The notes beneath the pieces are model-generated. The model searched no databases and was not told the DNA's origin. It worked only from the letters and a program-made list of their open reading frames with translations. From NCBI GenBank assembly GCA_000434995.1, contig FR895315.1:1-49788 (forward strand): DNA of 49,788 bases, read 5' to 3'. This document shows, piece by piece, positions 34,077-42,501 of the stretch. The number at the start of each line of letters is the position of its first letter. Position 1 is the stretch's first letter. Source of the stretch: Firmicutes bacterium CAG:341. Its GTDB lineage: Bacteria > Bacillota > Clostridia > Oscillospirales > Acutalibacteraceae. Made by a program: the position numbers and the translations under genes.

Positions 34077-34334
34077 ATGACATATACATACACACCGCAC
34101 GGTGTTTGCTCAAGGAAAATTGTTATTGACATTGATGAAAATACAGATACTATAAATTCAGTCAGCTTCACAGGTGGTTGCAACGGTAATCTTCAGGGCA
34201 TTTCCGCTCTTGTTAAAGGCAAAAAGCCTGAAGAAATTATTGATGCATTAAAGGGAATTGATTGCAATTTTAAAGGCACCTCCTGCCCTGACCAACTTGC
34301 CTGCGCATTAGAAGAAATTGAAGAACAGTTATAG
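34077..34334 (+). CDS. TSCPD-domain protein (TIGR03905-like)
   Basis: An 85-residue protein with the TSCPD motif itself near residue 73 (GTSCPDQLA) and FTGGCNGNLQGIS near 31, the pattern of the small TIGR03905 family related to the C-terminal domain of B12-dependent ribonucleotide reductase. The Cys residues may bind metal or be redox-active. Its role is unknown. AGAAGGAG precedes the ATG and the next gene follows after 10 nt. Confidence 0.85.
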   Translation: MTYTYTPHGVCSRKIVIDIDENTDTINSVSFTGGCNGNLQGISALVKGKKPEEIIDALKGIDCNFKGTSCPDQLACALEEIEEQL

Positions 34335-34344
34335 GAGTTAAAAT

Positions 34345-36687
34345 ATGCTTAGACTAGAAAGTAAAATATTACAGCGTGAATTTGTAGTTCACGAAAATAC
34401 ACTTTATGCATCTCAAATAAGAAATGTTTTATCAGGCAGGGATTTTGTTCCTGACGGAAACAGTGTTGAATTTTTATTTCATTTTACTGACGGAAGCGAA
34501 TTTTCTTCAAAAGGATTAAATGTAATTGATTCAGACCAAGAGAACGGAAAGTTATCATTTAAATTTGAAGAAACACAAGGCATTGCCGTTACAATGACTT
34601 TTTGGGTAGGCGATGACGGAAATACTTTGCGCAAGCAAATAAGTTTTGTTCAATCAAGTGATAAAACTATTGATTATATTTTGCTTGAGCATATCGGTAT
34701 CACCAATTCAAAAACTCATTTTACAGTGCCAACCGATATTAAAGGTACTGAACTTGACGGTTTTCAGTCATCACTCGGTCAGCCATTTTATATTGACACA
34801 CTGTTTTTCGGATGTGAATTCCCTGCCACACAAAATATAATTCTTTACGGTATAGGCCAGGTTAAATATTTTCTCGGCAAAAAGATAAACGGTGAATTCA
34901 AATGTCCTGTTACAGTAATCGGCGGAGCTGAAAGCGACCTTATGGTTGATGTTCAAAAATCATTTTATGAATACATTGAAGACATAAGTACCAAAACAGA
35001 TTTAAGGCTTCAATATAACAGTTGGTATGATTATATGAAAGATATTACTGCCGACAATATTGAAAAATCTTTCTATGAAATTGAAAAGGGACTTTCATCA
35101 AACGGTGTCCCGCCGCTTGATGCATATGTAGTTGATGACGGATGGGTAGATTACAAATCAGGCTTCTGGAGTTTTAACAAAAAATTCCCAAATCAGCTTT
35201 ATGACACAACCCAGCTTACATCTAAAATCGGCTCTCATTTCGGCTTATGGCTCGGCCCTCGCGGCGGATACGGCAGGCCTGATTTATTTGCGAAAAAGAT
35301 GGAAAAGCGTGGGCTTGGTGCATACAATGCAGAAGCAAAAGATATTTGCATCGCAGATAAAACATACATTAAAAATGTAACAGATTTTATTTTAAAATCA
35401 ACGCAGGAATTTGACATTGATTATTGGAAATTTGACGGCTTTTGCCTTACACCTTGCAAAGATGCAAACCATAACCACCCTGTCGGCGGCGAACAAGATA
35501 TGTATATGATTACAGACATGTGGCAAAGCTGGATTGAAGTTTTCCAAAAAATCAGAACGCTGAGAAAGAAATTTGGAAAAGGTCTTTGGATAAATATGAC
35601 CTGCTATGTCAACCCATCACCTTGGTGGCTTCAATATGTAAACAGCATTTGGCTGCAAAACAGCGGTGACATAGGCTTTGCAGAGAATATTCAAGGTCAA
35701 TCAAAGCTTGACAGTGAAATCACATACCGTGACGCAAGATACTTTAATCTTCTTAACACCCGTGCTGTGCAAATGCCTTTAAAGCATATTTATAATCACG
35801 AGCCGATTTATGGTAACCATGCAAAAGTTCAATACACAGATGAAGAATTTGAAAAATACATCTATTTTGATGTTGCGCGCGGACAGGCACTTAACGAACT
35901 GCATTTGAGCTACACTATGATGAATAAATCAAAGTGGCGCACACTTGCAAAAGCTATTGAATGGCAAAAGAATAACTATAATGTTTTGCAAAACGCTATG
36001 TTTATAGGCGGCAACCCTGAAGAGAACAATGTTTACGGTTACTTTAGCTGGAATGAAAACGGTGACGGCATAATTGCACTGAGAAACCCGACTGACGAAA
36101 AAGCACCGCTCACCCTAACTCTCAATAAACTTATGGGCTGTCCTAAAGATTTGAAAGATGTTAAAAGGTACAATGTATATAACCTTTCAAATAAAGAAAG
36201 TTATGACAGCTATTCATACGGTGATAAAATAGATTTGACTTTACAGCCGTTTGAAGTAAAAATATTCCAATTCGGCAAAGAAGATAAGCGTTATCCTAAC
36301 GGTGAAGCTGTCACAGATTTTACAATTTCATTTAATTACAAGGGTGAAGAAAACATAGAAATCGCACATAATGACGACATTGATATTTCTGTTGTAAAAG
36401 GATATGTTAATGTTAAATGCGGAAAATGCCACCTGCGTTCAAACAGCATTGTAGGCGGCGGCAACCATAAAATCACTGTTGTAAGAGAAAAGAGTAAGGC
36501 TTTAAAGATTTATATTGACAGGCAGCTTGACTCATCAGGATACGATTCAAGAGCTAAAGCTAAAATCAACACTGCGATTGTCAGCAGTGCCGAAGAATTT
36601 AAAGTGATTGAAAAAGCCACACCTTATGATGAAATCATCACTCTTAAGAGTATGCTTTCAGGTGTAAGCAAGAGGAAGAAAAACTAA
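34345..36687 (+). CDS. Clan GH-D (GH36-like) alpha-glycosidase
   Basis: A 780-residue, probably cytoplasmic glycosidase with an N-terminal beta-sandwich (1-220), a TIM barrel (about 225-560) and two C-terminal beta domains, the last resembling a laminin-G/concanavalin fold (about 650-735). Barrel motifs: YNSWYDYM near 225, AYVVDDGWVDY near 261, GLWLGPRGGYG near 300, and DYWKFDGF near 357 whose Asp is the likely nucleophile by analogy with GH36 KxD. An acid/base candidate is the Asp in QNSGDIGF near 450. The substrate could be an alpha-galactoside or alpha-GalNAc; it may belong to a side family of GH36. It abuts lepB with no gap. Confidence 0.7.
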   Translation: MLRLESKILQREFVVHENTLYASQIRNVLSGRDFVPDGNSVEFLFHFTDGSEFSSKGLNVIDSDQENGKLSFKFEETQGIAVTMTFWVGDDGNTLRKQISFVQSSDKTIDYILLEHIGITNSKTHFTVPTDIKGTELDGFQSSLGQPFYIDTLFFGCEFPATQNIILYGIGQVKYFLGKKINGEFKCPVTVIGGAESDLMVDVQKSFYEYIEDISTKTDLRLQYNSWYDYMKDITADNIEKSFYEIEKGLSSNGVPPLDAYVVDDGWVDYKSGFWSFNKKFPNQLYDTTQLTSKIGSHFGLWLGPRGGYGRPDLFAKKMEKRGLGAYNAEAKDICIADKTYIKNVTDFILKSTQEFDIDYWKFDGFCLTPCKDANHNHPVGGEQDMYMITDMWQSWIEVFQKIRTLRKKFGKGLWINMTCYVNPSPWWLQYVNSIWLQNSGDIGFAENIQGQSKLDSEITYRDARYFNLLNTRAVQMPLKHIYNHEPIYGNHAKVQYTDEEFEKYIYFDVARGQALNELHLSYTMMNKSKWRTLAKAIEWQKNNYNVLQNAMFIGGNPEENNVYGYFSWNENGDGIIALRNPTDEKAPLTLTLNKLMGCPKDLKDVKRYNVYNLSNKESYDSYSYGDKIDLTLQPFEVKIFQFGKEDKRYPNGEAVTDFTISFNYKGEENIEIAHNDDIDISVVKGYVNVKCGKCHLRSNSIVGGGNHKITVVREKSKALKIYIDRQLDSSGYDSRAKAKINTAIVSSAEEFKVIEKATPYDEIITLKSMLSGVSKRKKN

Positions 36688-37548
36688 ATGATAACAAAAT
36701 GCAAAAAATGCGGCTGTGACACGCTGATTAAAAACGGCGAATGGTACGAATGCCCGATGTGCGGCACAATGATGTTTGACACAAGCATTTTTGTAGGAAA
36801 AATAGAAAGTCCGACTAAAACGCTTGAAATGATTGACGAGGGCAAAGTTACCGCCACCACTCAAATTTCAAAACCTTTTTCAATTGACGCAGAAGAAAAT
36901 CATGAAGAAAAAACTTTTGAAAGCACAATTGAAAAGGCAGAAAATACCACACAAGAAAAGCCGAAAAAGAAAAAGCACACAAAAAAGAAAGCGATTGAAA
37001 AAAGCGAAAAGCAAGAGGTATCAAAGTTAAAAGAAGCAATATCATTTATGACGCCTATTGTTATTGCGCTTATTGTCGCAATTCTTCTCAAAACATTCAT
37101 ATTTGCAAATGCCGTTGTACCTACCGGTTCAATGATAAACACTATTCAAGAGGGCGACAGAATAATTGCAAGCAGGCTTGCATATATTAACGAAGACCCT
37201 AAAAGATATGATGTAATCATATTCCACTATCCTGATGATGAAAGCCAACTTTTTGTTAAAAGAATTATCGGTATGCCGGGTGAAACAATCAATATTAAAA
37301 ACGGCATTGTTTACATCACTGATGCTAATGGAAACACAACCGAAGCAAGAAGTGATTTTGTCACAAATTGCGTGCCGATGGGTGATTTCGGCCCATACAC
37401 CGTTCCGCTTGGCAGTTACTTTGTTATGGGGGATAACAGAAATGACAGCTGGGATGCAAGATATTGGAAGAAAAAGAATGTTGAAAAGAAAAAAATTATC
37501 GGAAAAGTTAAATTCAGATATTTTCCGAATCCAAGTAAAATCAAATAA
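36688..37548 (+). CDS. lepB: Signal peptidase I with N-terminal zinc ribbon
   Basis: A membrane protease that removes signal peptides from exported proteins. The 286 residues are a zinc ribbon (CKKC 5-8, CPMC 22-25), a highly charged Lys/Glu linker (about 70-110), one membrane helix (about 118-140), and an S26 domain with Ser148 in PTGSM, Lys191 in FVKRIIGMPGE and GDNRNDSWDARYW near 247. The ribbon would lie in the cytoplasm. Typical single-helix Firmicutes enzymes are about 180 residues and lack it. The start ATG follows the previous stop directly (TAAATG); GAGGA overlaps the end of the GH36-like gene. Confidence 0.92.
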   Translation: MITKCKKCGCDTLIKNGEWYECPMCGTMMFDTSIFVGKIESPTKTLEMIDEGKVTATTQISKPFSIDAEENHEEKTFESTIEKAENTTQEKPKKKKHTKKKAIEKSEKQEVSKLKEAISFMTPIVIALIVAILLKTFIFANAVVPTGSMINTIQEGDRIIASRLAYINEDPKRYDVIIFHYPDDESQLFVKRIIGMPGETINIKNGIVYITDANGNTTEARSDFVTNCVPMGDFGPYTVPLGSYFVMGDNRNDSWDARYWKKKNVEKKKIIGKVKFRYFPNPSKIK

Positions 37549-37563
37549 TAAAGGAGAAACAAT

Positions 37564-37899
37564 ATGCCTTTTATAAATGTAATGACTAACAGCGAAATCA
37601 AAGATAAAGATGCGCTTAAAGCCGAACTCGGCAATGACATCACCGCAATTCCGGGTAAAAGCGAAGCTTGGCTTATGGTTAAGTTTGAAGATAAGGCAGA
37701 TATGTATTTTAAAGGAAGCAACGAGCCTTGTGCTATGTTTGAAATTGCTGTTTTCGGTTCAGCGAACAAAAATGCTTATGAAGATTTAACAAAGCGCATT
37801 TGTAAAACAAGCGAAAAATATCTCGGTGTACCGTCAAACAGAACATATGTAAAATACAATGAAATTGATAAATGGGGTTATGACAATTTCAATTTCTAA
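37564..37899 (+). CDS. MIF/tautomerase-superfamily protein
   Basis: A 111-residue protein starting MPFINVMTN, so the mature N-terminal Pro2, the catalytic base of the superfamily, is present. SEAWLMVKFEDK and the C-terminal NRTYVKYNEIDKWGYDNFNF match the macrophage migration inhibitory factor/phenylpyruvate tautomerase group. The bacterial role is unknown. AAGGAG precedes the ATG 15 nt after lepB, and a strong terminator follows, so it ends the operon. Confidence 0.85.
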   Translation: MPFINVMTNSEIKDKDALKAELGNDITAIPGKSEAWLMVKFEDKADMYFKGSNEPCAMFEIAVFGSANKNAYEDLTKRICKTSEKYLGVPSNRTYVKYNEIDKWGYDNFNF

Positions 37900-37912
37900 T
37901 AAATAAAATAAT

Positions 37913-37950
37913 AAGGACTACCGTAGCTACTCGGTAGTCCTTTTATTTTA
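37913..37950 (+). terminator. Terminator after the tautomerase gene
   Basis: An 11-bp stem (AAGGACTACCG 37913-37923 / CGGTAGTCCTT 37932-37942) with an 8-nt loop and T-rich tail. Confidence 0.88.
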
Positions 37951-38051
37951 TCTGCCCGTTTGCATTAAAAGGAGTTTAAGATGAGCTAAAGCTCAAGGTT
38001 TTTGGGTTTATTTGGGTAAAACAAGCAAACAAGCAGGATAAAGCTATTAAA

Positions 38052-40463
38052 TTATTTTACAAACTGTTTTGCATCATTTTCAGACATACATTTGGTTAAA
38101 TAAATTCCGTTTTTGAATTTAAAAAGAACCAAATAATCATTTTCATCACACTTTGAATAGATGGATGAAGTATTAAACAATTTGCTAATCTTTGATTTAT
38201 CGGTAATCTTTTTGCCGCTGTATGTATTCAATACATTTTTTTCATTAAGTTCGGTACCGAAATAATCATAATAGAACTTCGCATTTGTAATATCACTTTT
38301 ATAAAACGACAGTGCGCTGAAAGATGAATCCGCATAAATCTTATTTTTAATAGGTGTAACGGTTGCATAAGATATTTCGCCTGTTTGTGAAGTATCACTA
38401 AATGCCGACATCTTGTTAATTGATTTAATATAGTTAATTGTATTAACCATATTATCCCAAATATAATAGCTTGCGTCGGTTGCAAGCGTATCGCTATCAT
38501 AACCGCTAACATTTGCATCATACTTAAAGTTGATTGCACCCAAAGGTGGTTTTGATGAAGTCAAAAGCTTTTTATAACCGATTTCTTCAATATCTCTTAA
38601 AATTGCATCACGAAGTTCAGGTGTGTTTTCAATTTGTGTTTTGGTAAATGCATCATTGGCTACAATATATGCTTCGCCATTGGTTAAAGTAGCTTTTGCA
38701 TTTTCCTCACTCGAGAAATTGCTGAAATAATATTCGTTATAAGCTCCTTTTTCGGTGTAATTACCGCTTGAAGTTTCATTTGCCCTTTTTGATGACATTA
38801 AAAATTCAAGTTCATCTTTATATTCCTTACTGTCAGTCAAATCAAGGATTTGAAGCATAACATTTGAATTTGTATTATCATAATTTCTGATTACGGTTTT
38901 ATTATTTTTAAGATGATATGTAACCGTAACATAAAAAGTTGAATTATCATTATTATTCAATTCGTTTTCGTATGAATATTTTTGAATTTTTGCAATTTTT
39001 TCTATTGATTCTTTAGTATTGAATTTGCCCAAACTAATAGTTTCATCTCGATATTCAAGATTAACCTTACCGTCAGCCCCGAAAAAGCCGAGTTCAAATT
39101 TATCGTTTGACATAACACCCGACGCATCAAGATATGGGGCTGTAATTGTGACATAATCAACCTTTTTATAATCAGGTGAATAAGTTGAATATCCAAACCC
39201 GCCGTTAATGCATATCACACAAGCAACTATAATCACGAAGCTTGATACAATACAAGGCAATATTTGCCCGAAGGAGTGTTTAATCTTTCTGCGTGAAATT
39301 GATAAGAAAATCAAGTAAACAAGCACACCGAGTATTAAGCTGACAAGTATATTAGGTAATTTTGATAATACAACATCAAAATCAACAAGCACTCCCGTTA
39401 AAAATGTAGCGGCAAAAACAGAAACTTCAAGTGCCACAAACACCGTTGCAAACTTGCTTGATGAATGAATAGCTGTATTTTCAAGTTTACGATTATCAAG
39501 CAATTTTTTAGCAACGAAAACAAACAAAGCCGAAAATATAAGCCAAACTATTATCGGCAAAATATATTCGCTTCCTGCTTTTTCATAGCCGACATTGCCA
39601 TAATATGCTGAAAATTCAGTATCAATTCCCGATCTACTGCCCAATGTTCTTAAACAAGCTGAATACATATTTTGCCTAATGCCGCTATTACCCAAAGCTT
39701 TGCCGAAAATAAGCGGATTAAAAAGTGAAAGCTTTGATAACAAATTTGCATTACCTTCTAAACTATCATAACCAACGCTTAAAGAATATGCCGTTTCCGC
39801 ATAACCGCGCAAAAACCTTTGCGCAATACAAGATACAGATAAAAAATATACACTCGGCGCCCAAATAATTCCTGCGCCGAAAAACAAGCTTTCAGACACT
39901 GTGTAGCAAAGCATCATTGAAATACTCATCAGCGAAAAGCCTACAAACATATAAGTGAAATGCTCTAAAAACAGGAGTGAACCCTGATAAAGCATATAAT
40001 CTGCATGGCCGAGAATACTGATATTCGTTACAATATCAATAATAATCGGAATAAGCGTACTTAAAGCCATCAAAATTATTGAAGCCAAAGTTCTGTTTTT
40101 AAAATAAGTTTTTCTGTCAACACTTGTTGAAAAGAAAAAGTTTACACTGCTTTTCCTCATAATCGGAAGAAATGCCCAAAATGCAAATAATACGCCCACA
40201 ATCAATGTCAAAACTCCGATTATGGCCGGGTTCAACGCCTGATTACCGAAAAGAACACATGCAAGTTCTTTTCTTATTTGCTCAACATCAAGGTCGCCCC
40301 TCTTGCTGTTACCTATTGATAAAAAAGTACTGGCAGGTAAAAGCACAAAATAAAATATTGCAAGTAAAAATGAAATTACGCAAGGCGGTATCAAACGAAC
40401 AAAAGAACGCTTAAAATCATAAAGTGCCGCATGCTTATTAGCTGAAAATCTTGGAGATGTCAT
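38052..40463 (-). CDS. Large ABC permease with extracellular C-terminal half
   Basis: An 803-residue membrane protein that should be the permease of the adjacent ATPase. The first ~430 residues hold about ten hydrophobic segments, starting LIPPCVISFLLAIFYFVLLP. The remaining ~370 residues after GGFGYSTYSPDYKKVDYVTI look extracellular and rich in Asn, Ser and Tyr, with no recognised domain. This is the layout of permeases from YtrA-regulated operons in Firmicutes, which respond to cell-wall antibiotics or export peptides. ATG 40463 lies 9 nt after GGAGG and overlaps the ATPase gene by 26 nt; the ATG at 40484 precedes that site. Confidence 0.75.
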   Translation of the reverse strand: MTSPRFSANKHAALYDFKRSFVRLIPPCVISFLLAIFYFVLLPASTFLSIGNSKRGDLDVEQIRKELACVLFGNQALNPAIIGVLTLIVGVLFAFWAFLPIMRKSSVNFFFSTSVDRKTYFKNRTLASIILMALSTLIPIIIDIVTNISILGHADYMLYQGSLLFLEHFTYMFVGFSLMSISMMLCYTVSESLFFGAGIIWAPSVYFLSVSCIAQRFLRGYAETAYSLSVGYDSLEGNANLLSKLSLFNPLIFGKALGNSGIRQNMYSACLRTLGSRSGIDTEFSAYYGNVGYEKAGSEYILPIIVWLIFSALFVFVAKKLLDNRKLENTAIHSSSKFATVFVALEVSVFAATFLTGVLVDFDVVLSKLPNILVSLILGVLVYLIFLSISRRKIKHSFGQILPCIVSSFVIIVACVICINGGFGYSTYSPDYKKVDYVTITAPYLDASGVMSNDKFELGFFGADGKVNLEYRDETISLGKFNTKESIEKIAKIQKYSYENELNNNDNSTFYVTVTYHLKNNKTVIRNYDNTNSNVMLQILDLTDSKEYKDELEFLMSSKRANETSSGNYTEKGAYNEYYFSNFSSEENAKATLTNGEAYIVANDAFTKTQIENTPELRDAILRDIEEIGYKKLLTSSKPPLGAINFKYDANVSGYDSDTLATDASYYIWDNMVNTINYIKSINKMSAFSDTSQTGEISYATVTPIKNKIYADSSFSALSFYKSDITNAKFYYDYFGTELNEKNVLNTYSGKKITDKSKISKLFNTSSIYSKCDENDYLVLFKFKNGIYLTKCMSENDAKQFVK

Positions 40464-41331
40464 AATCTTTATCCTCCATTTCATTTAAAAATACCTCTTC
40501 AAGCGAAAGAGTAACACTATCCATATGTATCGGGCGAAGAGAAGCTAACGCACCGTCATCATAACTGCTTGGAACAATAATTGTAGCAAGCTTATTATCA
40601 ATACTGATACCTTTATTTTCAATACCGTTGAATATTGAAGCGTCAATATCCCTGTCAAAAATCAAGCGGTATTTTACATATGCATTGCTTGCGTCATCAA
40701 CACAAACATTCATAGCAAGTTTTTTACCGTTAATAAGCGCAACATGGTCACACAAATCTGATATTTCCTGCAAGTTGTGACTGCTCATAATTATTGAACA
40801 ACCGGTTTCTGCCATATATTCTATAAAAATTTTTCTGCAAAGGTTTCTTTTTTGTGGGTCAATTCCGTCAAACACTTCATCAAGGAGCATATATTTAGGC
40901 ATTGTTGACATAGCTAAAATAACTTCTGCCTGCCTTTGCATTCCTTTTGAAAAAGAGCCTATATTTTTCTTCGAATCAAGTCCCATAGCTTCAGTCATAT
41001 TTTTGAAAACTTTATCGTTAAAATTCGGATAATAGCCTTTATAAAACTTTGCCATTCTTTCAAGGCTTGCACCTTTTAAAAAGTATACTTCATCAGGAAC
41101 ATAAATAAGCTTTGAGCGAACTTCCCCGTTATTATAAACATTTTCACCGTCAAACAGCACTTCACCGCTTTCAGGTTTAAATATACCCGACGCTGTTTTT
41201 AAAAGTGTTGTTTTGCCTGCCCCGTTATAACCGACAAGCCCGTAAATTGATGATTTTTCAACATTAAAGCTTATATCTTCAATTGCTGTAAAATCGCCGT
41301 ATTTTTTAGTTATATTTTTAATTTCAATCAT
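40438..41331 (-). CDS. ABC transporter ATPase (YtrB-like)
   Basis: A 297-residue ATPase: Walker A GYNGAGKTT (39-47), signature SFSKGMQRQAE, Walker B YMLLDEVFDGID and switch His in MSSHNLQEI. The signature carries SKGMQ rather than SGGQ, as in the BcrA/YtrB drug- or peptide-exporter branch. A ~90-residue C-terminal extension ends ISKIFS. ATG 41331 lies 9 nt after GGAGG; the in-frame ATG at 41361 does not. It overlaps the regulator gene by 8 nt and the permease gene by 26 nt. Confidence 0.92.
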   Translation of the reverse strand: MIEIKNITKKYGDFTAIEDISFNVEKSSIYGLVGYNGAGKTTLLKTASGIFKPESGEVLFDGENVYNNGEVRSKLIYVPDEVYFLKGASLERMAKFYKGYYPNFNDKVFKNMTEAMGLDSKKNIGSFSKGMQRQAEVILAMSTMPKYMLLDEVFDGIDPQKRNLCRKIFIEYMAETGCSIIMSSHNLQEISDLCDHVALINGKKLAMNVCVDDASNAYVKYRLIFDRDIDASIFNGIENKGISIDNKLATIIVPSSYDDGALASLRPIHMDSVTLSLEEVFLNEMEDKDYDISKIFS

Positions 41332-41701
41332 TACTGTTATCCTCCGAATATATATCATCAATCAGGGAGACAACCTCGTCCTTGCTTACACCTTTTGCTT
41401 TGCAGGAAGACAGTATGCTCTTTGCACCTTCAAGTGCAGATGATTTAACTTTTTTATTGCCAATCGGGTTTTCGCTTACAAATACACCCCTGCCCTGAGC
41501 AGAAAATGTTATTCCGTCATGCTCAAGTTCAGAAAATGCACGCTTAATTGTATTAACATTTATATTTAACTCGTTTGACAAATTTCTGATAGACGGAAGC
41601 CTGTCGCCCGGTTTAAACACACCCGTGTTTATCAGCATAATAACTTGCTCTTTAATTTGCTCATAAATTGGGACTCTGGAATGATAATCAATAAAAAGCA
41701 C
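41324..41701 (-). CDS. GntR-family regulator, YtrA subfamily
   Basis: A 125-residue DNA-binding repressor. The winged helix is clear: YEQIKEQVIMLINTGVFKPG (13-32), DRLPSIRNLSNELNINVNTI (33-52), and the wing EHDGITFSAQGRGVFV. The short C-terminus (about 45 residues) is helical and has no ligand pocket, as in YtrA. It should repress its own operon through the palindrome at 41736-41762. The start is GTG 41701, about 7 nt after GGAGGA. It overlaps the ATPase start by 8 nt. Confidence 0.93.
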   Translation of the reverse strand: MLFIDYHSRVPIYEQIKEQVIMLINTGVFKPGDRLPSIRNLSNELNINVNTIKRAFSELEHDGITFSAQGRGVFVSENPIGNKKVKSSALEGAKSILSSCKAKGVSKDEVVSLIDDIYSEDNSND

Positions 41702-41735
41702 GCGTATTCCTCCTTTTCAAGTATTTTATGTGCGC

Positions 41736-41762
41736 AACTGTGATATCTTTGCTATCACAGTT
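41736..41762. promoter_or_regulatory. Operator palindrome of the YtrA-type operon
   Basis: A perfect inverted repeat with arms AACTGTGATA (41736-41745) and TATCACAGTT (41753-41762) and a 7-nt spacer. It begins 2 nt downstream of the -10 element, so binding of the operon's own GntR regulator would block transcription. Confidence 0.75.
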
Positions 41763-41764
41763 AG

Positions 41765-41793
41765 AATATAACACGCAAAAGCCGACTTGTCAA
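41765..41793 (-). promoter_or_regulatory. Promoter of the GntR-ABC operon
   Basis: Minus-strand TTGACA (41788-41793), 17 nt, TATATT (41765-41770), directly next to the operator palindrome. Confidence 0.85.
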
Positions 41794-41802
41794 TATCTTT
41801 TT

Positions 41803-41845
41803 ACAAAAAAAATAAGAGTAACGCAAATTTTAATGCGTTACTCTT
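41803..41845 (-). terminator. Terminator after the LUD gene
   Basis: A 12-bp stem (AAGAGTAACGCA 41814-41825 / TGCGTTACTCTT 41834-41845), 8-nt loop and a T tract on the minus strand. Confidence 0.88.
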
Positions 41846-41856
41846 GCCAATATTAT

Positions 41857-42495
41857 TTAATAGCCTAAATTTTCGTTTACAATAATAAGCTTTATTCTGT
41901 CTTTATGGCGCTGTTTGGCAGATACAACATAATTACAGCAAATTCTTGTGTTTCCGCCACAGCCGTCACACATAAAAGGATTTTCCTTTGAAAGCGACAC
42001 ACACTTGCCTGTTTTATTACAAGGAGTTGCAATACCCAATCTTTCTGTATTCATAGGGGCACAAATAGTTTTAACTCGCAAAATTGCTTCATCTAAATTT
42101 TCAACAATCTTGTTTACACCCACTATCATAATAACCTGCCTCGGCCCATAAACAATGCAAGCAACCCTGTTTGAATTACCGTCAACATTATAAAGTTCTC
42201 CGTTTTCGGTAACTGCATTTGATGAAGTAAAGAAAGTATCACAGCCAAAAGTTTTGATATATGCATTTCTGAGCTGTTCACCCTCTAAACCGGAGCGGTC
42301 AATAAAATCATAATCTCCGTTTTGCATAAGTGCTTTAACTCCTGTTTCATCAAGCGTAACAGAACCGCCGCAAGATACGCTTTCGCCCTTGTTAATTAAA
42401 GTTTTAACAAGCGGTACCACATCTTCCTTTTTTTCAACAAAATAAGGCTTAATACCGTTTTTATCAAGATTTTGCATTGTCTTTTTAATATCCAT
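41857..42495 (-). CDS. LUD-domain protein (LutC/DUF162-like)
   Basis: A 212-residue protein of the LUD superfamily, seen in VSCGGSVTLDETGV (40-53), DTFFTSSNAVTENGEL near 86, VYGPRQVIMIVGVNKIV near 115 and ERLGIATPCNKTGKC near 151. The second half has eight Cys, including CDGCGG and ICC, that may bind a metal or Fe-S cluster. LutC takes part in lactate oxidation with LutA and LutB; stand-alone copies such as this are of unknown role. The adjacent genes give no lactate link. It follows the GH3 gene by 6 nt. Confidence 0.8.
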   Translation of the reverse strand: MDIKKTMQNLDKNGIKPYFVEKKEDVVPLVKTLINKGESVSCGGSVTLDETGVKALMQNGDYDFIDRSGLEGEQLRNAYIKTFGCDTFFTSSNAVTENGELYNVDGNSNRVACIVYGPRQVIMIVGVNKIVENLDEAILRVKTICAPMNTERLGIATPCNKTGKCVSLSKENPFMCDGCGGNTRICCNYVVSAKQRHKDRIKLIIVNENLGY

Positions 42496-42501
42496 AACAG
42501 A

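Noticed and set aside
34077..37899. Four-gene operon as a possible defence island
   Set aside because: The products are a small TSCPD protein, a glycosidase, signal peptidase and a tautomerase; none has nuclease, reverse transcriptase, TIR, STAND or other defence hallmarks.
37968..37989. AAAGGAG followed by ATG-AGC-TAA
   Set aside because: A two-codon ORF after a good ribosome binding site, with no coding continuation; a chance match or remnant.
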